The notes under the pieces: generated by a model | Seen by the model: only the letters and a program-made list of their open reading frames with translations | Databases searched by the model: none | Told to the model about the DNA's origin: nothing | Assembly (NCBI GenBank): GCA_018350325.1 | Contig: JAEVLN010000012.1 | Coordinates: 1,819,991-1,883,990 of the forward strand | Direction: 5' to 3' | DNA: 64,000 bases | From: Globodera rostochiensis | Lineage: Eukaryota > Nematoda > Chromadorea > Rhabditida > Heteroderidae | Translations under genes and position numbers: made by a program | Part shown: positions 20,654 to 32,509 of the stretch, piece by piece | How positions within the stretch are numbered: position 1 is the first letter of the stretch | How the letters are laid out: every line of letters begins with the position of its first letter

Positions 20654-23619
20654 TGGGCTTACACGCTGCAAAATTAATTAGCTTCAAGTCGCGCAGGGAT
20701 TGAAAGGGGAAAATATAATTTTCAAGAACAAAATTGAACAGAGGCGGAAAGAAAACAATGAAAAGTGAAAGGACGACGGGAAAGAAAATTGAACAAAATC
20801 GGAGAACATCAAAGACAGACAGAGAAAGACTCCGTCGGTCGTCGCCCAACCATCGCCCCCCCCAGCCAATAAATATGGTAAGGGGCACAAATGGCCGATC
20901 ACGAGATTTCCCATTCTCACAGCAACTGTCCCATTTGGGGGGGGGGGAGGGAATTTGTGATGGATTCGGACGGAATTGTCCCCTTGTCAAAGTGAGGAGA
21001 TTGGCGACGGGTAAGTGGAAGAAGATGAGCTGGCCCAGCCTGCTGCTTAAAGCTCTCTACTAGAAAGCCGAAAGGAAGGAATGCTTTTGGAGAAGAAAGA
21101 TGAGTTTGAAAATTGAATTGAAGAAAGAGTGATGAACGAACAAAAATGAATTATTAATGTGATTTTGCGTCCCATTACGTCATGGTGAAGTGGGACAGCT
21201 GATGTCAGAGGAGTAAAATGCAAAAAGTCATTGTGTTGTGTGAAGAATAGGTGAGGGGGTGGGGGCACTCTCGAGAATGTGTCCCGAGCTTTACAAACTT
21301 TAATGGAACAATTGTTGGAATTATTAGTTAGGGAGGGGGCGGGGGGTCAATTCCGGGTCGGAAGAACACCCCCCCCCCTCAATCATTCCATCAAAAAATC
21401 ATCCATAAAAGGGCGGGGGGGAGGGGTCTTCCCCGTGCCAGAGTACACAAAATAATGTGGAAAATATGAAAAGAAAAATGATGCGATGCTCATCAAAAGA
21501 ACGACGACCGTCCGTCGCGCACTTTTGTGTAAAGAAAGACAGAAGTGTGTGCGCGAGTGCTTGAAAGGGAATTGAATTGAATTACTCTGTGGGGGGGGGG
21601 GCACTTCCCCCGCGGCAATTGTCGCGTCGCCCGCCACTCTGTTGGCAACGAAATGTGCCGAGTCGCGCGGACTTTTGCGCGCGCGCGCGCCGTTAGCCCA
21701 AAAACTCATTTATGAAAAATCTAAAAATGTGCTCTCTCCATGCATATTTTTAATTAAAATTCCGCGGCGCTAATGGCCAGACGCGCAAATTTTATTGCAT
21801 TTAAAAGATTTAGATAGACTTTATAGTCTGTCTCTATTACAACACATAATGTGAAAACAAAAATATTTTGCATATCGCCTCTCAACAGAAATTGTTGGGG
21901 ACAAATGACGTAAACTTTCGTGCCCTTTGAGCCAAGAGACAAAACAAAGAAAAAGCATTGCGTTGTTGTCCCCCCCCGGCGTCCATTTTATTGCATGTTT
22001 CCGTTTGCTCAGTCAAACAAAGGCCCCCCCCCTCTCCGACCCCCCTCAATGTCCGCTGAATAGCGTCAAAAATGACGATAAGGCGAAAACGTGGAATTTG
22101 AAAGAGAAATGGGCGGGGGAGGGGGGAGGGATTAAAAAGGGAAATGGAAACTGACAGAGCGCCCGGGGGGGGGGGGAGTTTCATTTTAATGAACAATTTT
22201 TGCCGTTGGTTTAAGTCCTAGAAGTGCGCTCTAAATTAGAATTTAAATATTGCGTTTTTTTTCGGTGATTTGTCCCAATTTAAAGGAAATGTTGTCGGCT
22301 AAAAGTTGTAACAATTTTCTTGATAAAAGTGTTTTTACAGGAGAAGAAGTGCCTTTTCTTTGGAATTCCAATGAATGTCATCGCGCGCAAAAAGCACAAA
22401 AAAGTGAAAGGGGGCGGCGGCGGCGCGGCGTACACAAAAGAACGAATGAATGAACGAAAGAATGGTCGGGCCAGGCGTTTTTTGGCCGTAATTTATAGGG
22501 GCGCCGGAGGGGGGGGGGGGTCAAACGAAATTAAACCATTCGACCGATGACAGAGGGGGAGGGGGGAAGAACAAAATGAGTGAGTGGTGTGCTGCTCCAA
22601 AAAGTGTCTCGAGGTGATTCATTCTCGGTAAAGGAAAACCAATTCAACCGAACGACCGACAAATAAACAACAACGACGGAATTGCATGTACAGCCCGAAC
22701 ACTTTCGAAATGGACGGCGACGACCCCCAAACATTGAAATCAATTTAAAGTGTACGCACCGCACCAAGCAATGGGCAAAAGTGACGAAATCACGCCCCCC
22801 CCCTTTTTATGTCCAATCCCGAAAAACAATTAAACGCGAGGAGTAATTCACGCGAGTTGGTGGTTCCTTAATTAGGGACACCTTTCTAGCCTAAGGGCAT
22901 TTTTGAGTGAACGCACTGGACTTGAGTGAGTTATGCTGTTTTGGTTGGTTGGTCGGTCGGTTGTCATCTTTCAAAGAAAGTAAAGGACAAAGGAATGTGA
23001 CAGATGTGCGGGAATGGACGCACATGAAATGGAAATTGAATTGAAAACGAATGGGGACCGGCCGCCGGAAGGAAAGAATGGATTCGGCGGGGAGGGGGGG
23101 GGGGAAGGGGGAGGGTAAAAGTAAAAGTCCATTCCATTCCACAAGATGAAAGCAAAGAGAGAACTTTCGAGCAAAGTTGGGGTGATGGGGGAGGGGGCGA
23201 CATAACAATGAAACGGAAAGGAGGAGAAGGGAGGAGGCGCCGCGAGGGGTAAATGAAAGAAAAGGACCCCCCGGGGGGTGCAGAGAAAAAAAGGCAAAAA
23301 GAGAGAGAGAGCATTAACAGACCGATAGCAACAGACACAGCAAATGGACGGAATCAGAGAGCAACAAAAAAAAAAAGGGGGCGGGGCATTCGACAATATA
23401 AACCAACGGCGGCGGCGGCGGAATGAATGGAATTGAATGCATGCGGCGGTAAGTGCGCCGCCCTTTTTGAAAATAAATATTTCTGTCAACGCCGGGGGGG
23501 GGGCAGGCGATTTTTTTTCATTTGTGCCAAACATTTATATGGCTGGACCTCAAATGCCGAATTTACACACACAGAGAATATACTATAAGTGGTCGTCGTT
23601 GTGCATGGAAACGGAGTGA

Positions 23620-23643
23620 CGCGCGCGCGCGCGCGCGCGCGCG
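23620..23643. repeat. alternating CG tract
   Basis: Twelve consecutive GC dinucleotides between GTGAC and GTGGCGG. Alternating purine-pyrimidine DNA of this kind can adopt Z-form. Located in gene-poor DNA, not linked to a visible promoter. Confidence 0.85.
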
Positions 23644-24883
23644 TGGCGGAGGACGAAATTGACAGCTCGGAGAACGACAAAAAAAAAAAGCTGAAACATT
23701 TCATTTCACTATTGGCCAAATGTTTTCGTTGCGCCGGGATGATTTTCTATTTTATTTTTTTGGTTTTAAAGAATGTTCCCTTTTATGTTCTACACATTGG
23801 GCCAGCCTTCTTCCTTTTCGCTCACAACCAACCAACCCATCACCCCCCCCCCCCCCGCCTTCGCTCACTTTGCTTCGCATTCGTTCGTCCATCCCATCCA
23901 TTCCCACCCCATCTCATCTGCTGAATTGCGATTTTGATCGAACAACACAAACAAAATATTTTTGAGGGGGGGAATGGGTGGGCAAAAAATGGATGGAATG
24001 AATGAAAGAATGGAACGATTGGGTGGGGAGGGGGGAGGAATGATCGGTCTACCAATTTAGAAGGGGGAGATGGACTTAATGGAAGAGACGGGGGACGGAG
24101 GTGAACGATGGATGGATGGGATGAGGATGATGAGGGTGTGGATGAAAGTGGACGATGAAGATAGGGAAAGATCCGAGGGGGGGGGGGGGAATGGTTATTA
24201 AGCGGGCGGATGGGTGTGGACGGAAAAGAATTGCGAAGCAAAAGTGGCGCAAAATTTGAGGAGTTGCACAAACATTGGACACAATTAAATTTGGCATGTG
24301 GACGGAACCCCCGGCGGACCGCGAAGCTTAGAGAAAAAAGGGGCAGAAAATTCCAATCAAATACTTAAAATATTCTCAATGTTTTTTGTTTGGTCTCTTT
24401 ATGTTTTTAAAATTCTCAATTCGAGTAAATTTACCAGTAAAAGATCGCGCAATGAATGAATAGAGTTCCTTTTATTGTGAGGGCGCATCCATCCGTCCTC
24501 CAAACACAACCAAAAGGAAGGCACAATCGCGTCCATGTCGGCAGTCAGTCTTTGGAGTCCCCGAAGCACAATTTGTCCGAATGCTAAGAAGTTTCCAACG
24601 CCACGGCTTCCCTCCGCCGCTTTGGCTCTTTCCCTGAACAAAAGGAGCAAATTACAATAAAATTCAGTCCGACAACCAAAATGAATATGCGAATTTTAAA
24701 AAAAATCGCAGTAATTATTTGTAACGGGAACTGAGGCTATGGAGTGAGAGAGGTGGTACGGGGGGGGGGGGGAGCGAAAAGTTACAATTAAACATCGCCC
24801 AAAATTAAATTCTAAGAAAATAGAAAAAAACAGAAATCGGCGTGTACTTCTCGAATTGTTTGGACGAACTGGCCTAAGATTGC

Positions 24884-26005
24884 CTACTTGCTTCCGCCCA
24901 ACCTAACAGAAAGAGAGAGCGTCAAACCTGCGTCTGCCCGTCTCGTTTCAGCCTCCCCTGTCGCCGGCGTTGGCTCAGCGGTGGGCACCGTAGGCAGCTG
25001 TTCGGAGAGCATCCGCTCAAACTCCTCCTCCACCAGTTCGCTGTCCTCCTCCGACATGCGTTGGCCCAGAATGGTGGACAACTCCTGGAAATGAACAAAA
25101 AAAGCGATAGAAATCAATTGTTGCAAAAAAAAACCTCTTGAAATTCTTGAGCTTCTCGACCCTCCTCCATTATTCGTTCCACTTCGTCCAAAGAAATAGT
25201 CTAAATCAAAACTTGGAAATATGTTTTCTTCTAGTCGTAAAAATCAGAAAAATTATATTAGGATTTTAATGCGATAACAAATTTACCGATTACGGATACC
25301 GGCCCAATTTAAGCACCCAACAACGGTAAATAGTCGAAATCGGTAATTACCGATACCGAAAAATGCCTTTTTTCCAAAAAAAAACACTAATTTCGGCACT
25401 GTTAGCAGCGTAAAAAAATATGCCTCATTGAGCGCTTTCAACGCCTCATTGCCCAGTCGGAGGTTGTCGAACACGTCTTTGTTGATCCGGGCCATTTCGA
25501 CATCTGTAATCATCCGCTCCACTTGTTCAATGTAACCGCTGACCCGGTTGATCATTGTCTCCTGGTAGCGCTTCCGTTTGAGCAGCAACAATGCGCGACT
25601 AAAAAAGAGGCGAAAATGTGCGCAGTTTGAACATTTAAAAAAGAATTGAGAAGCAACATTATAATTAACTTTTCGAAAAAAACTGGTCCATTTTTCTGAA
25701 CACAATGTCCCCTTTTTAGGCTAGTTTTTAAATTGTTAACAAAAAAATTACTCTTTGCGCCCGTCCCTCAACAACGCGCGTGCCCGCTCCGCGTCCTTTG
25801 CAACATTTCGCTCGTATCGTTGGCACGCCTGGCGCAATTTGTCGCGCTGCATCTTCAGAGACTGAAATCCGGGCATTTCACAACAAAAACAAAAGCAACT
25901 TTTGATGGCTTTAAAGTTTAAACCAACCAGTGTGGTCCGGTCATGGTCGGTCACCGCTTGTGCCGGTCTGTTTGGCTTGTTCTTACTGCTGAACAAACTG
26001 CCCAT
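24884..26005 (-). CDS. vps-20: ESCRT-III subunit CHMP6/VPS-20
   Basis: Charged multivesicular body protein that nucleates ESCRT-III filaments after ESCRT-II on endosomes. Exons 25928-26005, 25752-25861, 25424-25598, 25135-25200, 24884-25084 give 209 residues, the usual size. The second residue is Gly (MGSLFSS), as needed for N-myristoylation. The basic helix core is clear (LKMQRDKLRQ, KRKRYQETMINRV, LRLGNEALKALNE, SLDEVERIMEE), followed by acidic helices and LPTVPTAEP, which fits the MIT-interacting MIM2 pattern. Intron 3 starts with GC (GAG|GCATAT); no GT donor keeps phase. A TGTTCAG acceptor lies directly before the ATG and the stop of the upstream same-strand gene is 279 bases away, so this looks like the downstream gene of an operon. 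The extreme C-terminus may be altered by an optional intron at about 24897-24920. Confidence 0.9.
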
Positions 26006-26284
26006 CTGAACACCGAACTTTTGGACACGCACTCTCAACCCCCGAAATGAAAGCTTACTCGCAGTATGCAACACAATAAACGTTATAAAATATTTTGAAG
26101 AAATCAAAACTGATCATAACAAATGCTTTATATGTATACAGAAAATAATTTCAAACTCGTGAAATACCAATAAATGCTAATGTTGAAATCGTGGGCCATT
26201 AAAGCTGGGATCACCGCAATGCGCATAACGACAAGACAATATATAATAAATAGGTTGGCCACAATATAGATCAGATCAAAAAAA

Positions 26285-28275
26285 TCAAAGTGTGTCGGAC
26301 TTGGGATTTCTAATAACAACGTTCAGCAGCACCGACGGGTCCAATTCGTTTTGAAGCGGAAACTTCGAATTCGGACGGAACCGAACAGCGGCTCCCAGTG
26401 AATCAGCCAATGTAACAAACTGCAAAAAATGAAATTACACATATTTAAAATAATGCGCATTCAGATCAAACCGACCTCGGCAAAAAGCGAAGTCCCATGC
26501 GTTGTTTTTGTATCATTTCTCTTTTTGAGTTCCTCTAGCTCATTTTGAAGCAGTGCTATCTCTTCAACCTGAAAAAAGAAATTAAATTACAGGCAAAGGC
26601 GGCTGCAAAAGTGCCTTTTGATCGTATTCTCTCTTGGATTTGCTCTCTTGATCCTTCAACCGGGTGCGCAATTCGCGAACCTTCGACTTTTGTTGGGCAT
26701 TTTGTTCCTCCAATTTTAGAAGTTCCTGAAAATAATCACTGTTTTAATTAGGGTTGGGACCCCGACATTTGGCCACAGTTTAAGCCCCCGAAGCACGAAA
26801 CGTTCATCCAACGATCAAACGCCCCCCCCGTCCACCTGCTGGGCCTTCTGCAACTTCTTCGACTCGTCCTCAGCCTTCCTGACCACCCTGTCATGCTTCT
26901 CCTGCAGCTCTCCGTGTTTAATCTCCAGTTCATCCAATTCAAATTGCAAGGTGAAGACGCGCTCTTGCGCATTCGCCCCCGTCGTTTGTGCCTCCTTCAG
27001 ACTTCTGGCCAAACTGCCAATTTGCTCTTGGATGGAACTCAAATGGCCCTCTAAGAGCGGAAGTTGATCAGCAACTGGAAGAACACGATCAAGACGCGAC
27101 TTCAACCTCAAAAATGGTTTAAAAGATTTCGCTCAAATAAACACAAAAAATAAGATTGAAATCATACGAAACGTTCGTCTTCAACAAATTGTTGTTCTCC
27201 TGCTCCCTCTTCAGACACAGCTCCTCCGCTTTGTCCTTTTCATGGCCAAACAGGTCGCGAATGACCCGCAAAGACTTCACCTCCCTTTCGAGTGCATGAA
27301 TGCGTACAACTTCATGCCCCCGCGGCGAAGTGACCACCTGAATCGGGAGTTTAGCACCGGTCTAACAAATGATCCACAATGAATGAAAATCAAACACAAA
27401 TCAAATCGGTAAAAACCAATGACCTTCTGAATTGGGCTGTTCCCACAAGGAAAAAACAGCAGCTTTCTGGCAGGGCATGGCTTTGGGGTGTGCGCAAAAT
27501 TGGAGGGCTTCCGCTGGAGTCGCTGAACCTCCATGCCGTTCTCTTTGTCCTCGTCGCTGTCTTCAGTTCTTAGCTGCTGGCTGCTGTCGTTACTCAACAG
27601 TTTGGGCCATGGAACGAGCGACCAACGGTGGCGATCATCCAGACATTCAATCTAAAGAATATAAAAAACATTGTGAGTATTGGGTGTCCCCGTCCACCGC
27701 CCATACCACATGAGCAAAACGACGTTGATGTTTGTCCTCCAATTGTTCGCAAATGGTCGAAAAAGCCTCCGTCTGCAGCAAACGGAAAGTGTAAATCATG
27801 GCCATATGGATCTAAAAATTCTCTAAAATTCAAAAAACTCGGACAAAAATTGCCTTGGTCGCCTCGAACACATCGCCGCTCTCCGCGGCTTCTGCATTCA
27901 GTTGCGATTGGAATTCTTCGTCGAGTTCAAGCGCAATGAGAGCAATGGCATTGCGAAAGCCGAAGTTCGGGTCGACAACGAAGTTCGGCACGCCTACTTT
28001 CCTTAACGGAATTATTGACCAGATATACTAATTGGATGATCAATTCTAAACAAATTCATTAGTCTAAATTTCACATGTAATTGGCCAAGATTGGCAACAG
28101 ATTTCGCACATCTTTCAGTGATTTGCAGTCTTCCAAACCAATTTTGGCGGCCAACAAATTATACTAAACATACAAAATTGATAAAACTGTAGTAAAATTT
28201 GTTTTTACAAATGCTAAGAGAGCGGCGATATTGGACTCGTCCATGCCGAACTGCTTGCCGGAGTCTTTGAAGATT
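26285..28275 (-). CDS. coiled-coil protein, possibly HOOK/ZYG-12-like (5' end open)
   Basis: Long coiled-coil protein with a globular N-terminal part. Exons in order: about 28209-28275, 28075-28163, 27854-28001, 27710-27811, 27424-27651, 27168-27361, 26836-27106, 26615-26725, 26476-26568, 26285-26419. The N-terminal block (RNLLPILANYM, VGVPNFVVDPNF, AIALIALELDEEF) loosely follows the HOOK domain, and a possible upstream exon at 28585-28652 carries KIDPKFKEF, like the I-D-P motif of that domain. The middle and end are heptad-rich (LEREVKSLRVIRDLF, QFELDELEIKHGELQEKHD, ELLKLEEQNAQQKSKVRELR). HOOK proteins are dynein adaptors; C. elegans ZYG-12 links centrosome and nucleus. Two introns begin with GC. 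Start codon and first exons are unresolved. The family call is tentative; a generic coiled-coil protein is the alternative. Confidence 0.55.
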
Positions 28276-28584
28276 TAAGATTTGATGATGTTTTTTTAAA
28301 CGAATTAATCTTAAAAAACGGGCGAAGAGACTATACATATATATGGGGAATTAAATTGGATAAACTGCCGTTTAGGTGTGCCGAATCGGCCGGCATCGCT
28401 AATAGACAGTGAAAGCAAAAGAAACATAGGCCACATCCCCCCTGGTATTTTTGGAAACCGGGACAGGATTTTTTGACCCGGGCCCGAACGCGCGTCCCAG
28501 AAAGCTGAAAAAGTAGTGAAAATCCGGGTACACGGATTTCCAGGACTAATTTGTAAGAAATACACTCCATAATGATGGCGTCAC

Positions 28585-28652
28585 CAAGCAACAAAATTCG
28601 AATTTGTGACAGATCGCCAAACATGAAACTCTTTGAATTTTGGATCAATTTT
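28585..28652 (-). CDS. possible upstream exon of the coiled-coil/HOOK-like gene
   Basis: Bounded by a GTTAAG acceptor and a TTG|GTGACG donor. Open reading gives KIDPKFKEFHVWRSVTNS and ends V-A-W. The I-D-P-x-F pattern resembles the N-terminal HOOK domain. Its phase (2) does not join directly to the next exon near 28275, so a further exon would be needed. Kept as a candidate only. Confidence 0.25.
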
Positions 28653-29029
28653 CTTAACAAAAAAAGGTTAATTGATGCGTAGAACAGAAATCCGAACTCA
28701 GTTTTGAACCCTAACCCGAATTGTCATTTAACTCTAGAAAATTTACATCTTGATTTTCTAAAAAAAACACAAACTGGACCATTATCAGAAAAATGAATTA
28801 ACTCCAAATGGTGCTGAAATGGCAAATAGATACTAATCCATACGCTTACGTGCCGGTACAGATCCGAAGCCGACTCAAAAAAAAAACCCCCATAAACTTT
28901 TCACGAAAATCTCGCTTTTCTCTCATTTAGGTATATTCCCAAACATTATTTATTTAAGAAAATTTAAAACGTTATAGATTTGATATTTTCTCCACCTACA
29001 ACCAATTAATTGTGACGGACATCTGCAAA

Positions 29030-29477
29030 ATGTTTCTTCTTCATCGTCAAATGTCGCTTCTTCTGCCGTTGTTCGCTTTGTGTTTCGCTGCCCCTCCGTC
29101 TAATTATGGCACGTCGGTGAAACTCGAAGGCATCAGTACGGAGAAGAACGGACTCTCCGTGACTTACCGGACGTTCAACAAAACGGAGAAAGATGACGGT
29201 TTTGTTTTTCCCAACATCAACGACAGCGAAGTCGCCAGGAATGACAGTGCCAGCACCAACAACGCTACGGACGTTGACCATTGCTCCGTTTTGTGCAAAA
29301 AAGGTTGGGTAATTAACGAAAATTGGCCTTTGGGAGCACGGCTTTTTTACAGGGGCATTTCGGACCGGCTGTGTTCTGGCAGTGGTTTTCATGTTGCTTG
29401 TCGTCATCCTGCTGCTCTTCGTCCTGGACCGTTTGTACCGCCGCGACTTCAAGGAGCACATTTACATCAGTGCGTGA
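29030..29477 (+). CDS. small type I membrane protein, unidentified
   Basis: Not recognised. Two exons, 29030-29303 and 29353-29477, give 132 residues. An N-terminal signal peptide (LLLPLFALCFAAP) is followed by an ectodomain of about 75 residues with several N-glycosylation sequons (NKT, NDS, NNAT) and two Cys (CSVLC). One membrane helix follows (VLAVVFMLLVVILLLFVL), then a short basic cytosolic tail. Phase across the intron is exact (G|GT...AG|GG). Start taken at the ATG before the signal peptide; an in-frame ATG 18 bases upstream is possible. Divergent from the coiled-coil gene. Confidence 0.6.
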
Positions 29478-30327
29478 GACGGAAACGATGAATTTGCTGA
29501 GGGAACTGAACATATTTTATCGTCACTCAAGATTTTGCTGATTTTTTTCTCTGAACCCTCAACCACGATTTCATCACTTATCGTTAGTTTGCTTCTCCCC
29601 ATTTTTTTCCCCGTTTGATCAATCACTTTTTTGATCATTTTTCTCCGATCCTCTATGTATACGCATATAAAGAATAAACTTCTTGGAAGATTAAGAATTC
29701 GGTAATTTTAATATGTACATTCAAAACCGTTTTTATTACTATACAATCAAAAAAATGTGATCAGCAGCAAGGCAAATCCAACTCTTTTTTTTGCTCGCCT
29801 TTGATATCCGTCCGGGGGTGCCGATAAGCACCGCAGAGGAATTAAATTGATAAATTAAAATTTAAAAGTTGATTATTTTTGTTTGGCAATCTGTCTAAAA
29901 TTATTTCAATTTAAACGAAAATTTTTCAAAAGAGGACGCGTACTGGGGAACCCCAAAAAAGGACAAATCTTTAAAAAGGAAGCTTTGTATGCTTCGAGAA
30001 ATTTAAAGGTATGGGTAATTGATGTCTATTATTTGTTGACGGGTGAGTGGGAACGTCTCAAAAAGTCAAAGGTTAGGTATACAGTTCCTTAATTTAGATC
30101 TCTCCAGAAAGTACATTTCTCACTACCTGACCCAAGACCATTATCCGCTCCTAGGAATTATGAAAAATTCGGAACTTTGGAGTTGTTATCCTCTACCATA
30201 AAAACAAAGAAATGGATTTGATTTTGGAACTGGTATGTATACTAAAATGCAGTCCAGGTCATGACGCTATAGATTATTTTTTAGCCCAAAAGTATAATTT
30301 GCCGCTAAGAGATTTAAACTTCACAAA
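29478..30327. other. intergenic spacer, AT-rich
   Basis: No supported gene. An AATAAA signal near 29673 probably ends the upstream transcript. A TTTTTTAG acceptor at 30277-30284 lies 43 bases before the ATG of the BRCT gene and is a likely trans-splice site. Confidence 0.5.
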
Positions 30328-32509
30328 ATGCATCGAAATAATGAAAAGCAAGTTCAAGAACGATTATTGCAACTGAAAGAGTTTTTGTCCAACGCGAAAC
30401 TCAAGCAGACCGCAATTTTTCGTCGTCTTCAGGTTCATAAACGTCGAATTTTTTCCTTTTTTTTAGAATTTTGAAACCAATTTTTAGAATTCATTGGTCG
30501 AATTTGAAGCGGATTTGGCATGCACACAATCAGAGACCACCTCAATGGTGGAGGAAGCTCTGATGCTGCTTGGAGAGACCGGAAATGTCGGCAGTGTTCC
30601 CTTTGTGGGCAAAGATGATGCGTTGCTGAAGTCAACGGAGCTTCCAGTTGTGGCACTAACGGGTGAAGAAGACACTTTGAGGCAAAAAGTCCAAGCCCAA
30701 ATCGCTGTGAATAATAATGCGGAGCCATCATCACCAAAATTGAGTGTTACGGACCGTTGTGCGGAGAAAGGAGCAACTTTTCGGAAATTGGTCGACTTCT
30801 TCATGAAGGAGCCGCTCTGCCAGTCCGGCCAGACTTCACTTAATGACACGTACACGGCGTCATCGCAGAAAATGGACAACACTAATTGTCGGGAGAAGGA
30901 AAAAACGGAGTTTGAGAAGATTGTGGAAGAGGTGGAACCATTCGACCACCAAACTGCACCATCAAAATCGGAAAGAGCGGACGGACAGAAGGAGGTCAAA
31001 ACGAGTCTGATGGAAATGGTCAAAGCTCAACTGGAGAAGAAGAGCTCCTGCAACTCAGCGAATGATGCCACTTACATTGTATTGTCGCCAAAATTTGGTG
31101 ATGGACACTCGGATAAACAGGAAAACAAACTGAAGAAAGCCGTTGCAGAACACATGGTTAGTGAATTCCATTCCAAATTATACATGTAACTCGGAGATTG
31201 GTTTTGACAAACTACGATAAATTCGTCATGTTTAGGCCGCTACACACGAAAGGAACGGGGAGAGAGTGCCGTCGGTGTCAGTGGCATCTGCTGGAGATGA
31301 GCAACGGACCGTTCCTCCGCCTGAGAAAGAGGCTGAGAATTTTGGACAAACGCGTACAACATCTGCAACGTCATTTGTCAGCGTTGAGGAGAATATCGCG
31401 GAGGTGGAAGATGACCCGCGGAAACAGAACGAAAAAATGCCTCAGACTGAAGGCGCCGTGGACGGACTCCAAAATCAGATAAAGGATATTTTGGACATTG
31501 AGTTGGCCCGCCTCTTCAGTGAGGTCGTTGTTACATTCACCGGACTCAGCAAGGACAGCCGGGCATGTCCATCATTTTCAATTACCGAATAAATTAGTGG
31601 AATTTTCATTTTCAGGAAGACCTTGGCGCTGTGATACGCAAGATGGGCGGCCAGGTGTGGTCTGCAGTGGATCAAAAATTCACTCATCTGATTGCCGTGA
31701 AATGTGACCCAAACTCCGATAAATACAAAGTTTGTTTTTTTCAACAATTTTTGGTCCGATTAACGCATTAAATTGTTCTTTTTAGGAAGCGCGTCGCCAT
31801 AAATTGCCCGTTGTGCTTCCTTCGTGGGTTTACGCTGCTGCTGGGGCGAAGGACATGGAAACGCTTAATTCGGTCTTTACAAATGAGTTCTTGAACGTCC
31901 ATAAAACTCCTCTATTTGCTGAATGCGTTCGTTTGTTTAAAGGCGATGGGATTTTATTATAATTAATTTAATTGGACAGGAAGTTTCTGTGTCCGGTTTT
32001 CTTGGGCCTGAACGGATTGAAATTGGTCGCCTGGTGGCTTCGCATGGCGGCATTTTCAACGGGGCGATGAGCCGATCTTCGTGCACTCATTTGATCTCAG
32101 CGACAAATTATGGCGAAAAATATCGGCGGGCGCGCGAGTGGGGCAGCGTGAAGGTGGTGACCAGTCGATGGCTCCACAAAAGCATTGAAATGGTCGGTTC
32201 TTTGCGTATCTTTCAATCAATTTATTCACAATAAGCACAACCCCGGGGGCCTCTCCAATTTTGTCAACAAAATTTTGGGTGTTGAGTGACATTTAGTCGT
32301 CAGGCTCCGATCAAAAAAGGCACAAATTTTTGTTTTAGGGCTACCGTTTGCCGGAGGAGCGTTTTGTATTTGGCAAGGATGGGGCCGAACAGCGGCGCTC
32401 TTCGGATGATTCGTACGTCGCCTGCACTGATCACCAGAAAAATGGCAGCGTGAAGCGTGAGAATATGACGCCGGCACTTAAGAAAATTAAAATGGATCCC
32501 GGGCCGTGA
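30328..32509 (+). CDS. tandem-BRCT protein, TOPBP1/PTIP-like
   Basis: Nuclear phosphopeptide-binding protein type used in DNA-damage signalling and replication control. Exons 30328-30432, 30488-31156, 31236-31562, 31616-31729, 31786-31926, 31980-32192, 32339-32509 give 579 residues. About 350 residues of acidic, Ser/Thr-rich, probably disordered sequence come first. BRCT 1 (about 355-450: VVVTFTGLSKDS, IRKMGGQVWS, FTHLIA, LPSWVYA) and BRCT 2 (about 452-530: VSVSGFLGPERIEIGRLV, HGGIFNG, CTHLISAT, KVVTSRWLHKSIE) both keep the Gly-Gly/His-Gly-Gly turn and the Trp of helix 3. A basic tail (ALKKIKM) could be a nuclear signal. Intron 3 is GC-AG (CGG|GCATGT). A truncated inverted copy lies at 42520-43832. 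Confidence 0.82.

Larger units (their letters stand above)
19053..24883. other. large gene-poor, repeat-rich region
   Basis: About 5.8 kb with no supported protein gene. It holds many G or C runs of 8-16 bases, a G-rich minisatellite (20526-20653), a CG alternating tract (23620-23643), another near 21677-21692, GA- and GATG-rich stretches (24060-24160) and AT-rich spacers. At 24395-24650, on the minus strand, a TTGTTCAG acceptor is followed by an open stretch and then an AATAAA signal. This may be a 3' terminal exon of the CHMP6 gene; its frame could not be fixed. Confidence 0.55.

Noticed and set aside
20441..20990. ORFs encoding Gly-Glu or Pro-Leu repeats
   Set aside because: Direct translation of the G-rich minisatellite; no start context, splice sites or family similarity.
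22964..23534. Overlapping minus-strand ORFs of 124 and 187 codons, Pro/Phe-rich
   Set aside because: Composition follows G and A runs on the plus strand; two frames are open at once, which indicates low complexity and not coding.
26592..26625. GT donor (CCT|GTAATT) instead of the GC donor in the coiled-coil gene
   Set aside because: It would leave an intron of only 22 bases, shorter than any other in the window; the GC donor gives 46 bases and keeps the heptad pattern.
30484..31023. Minus-strand ORF of 179 codons
   Set aside because: Antisense of BRCT exon 2; the plus strand has better phase continuity to the BRCT exons.
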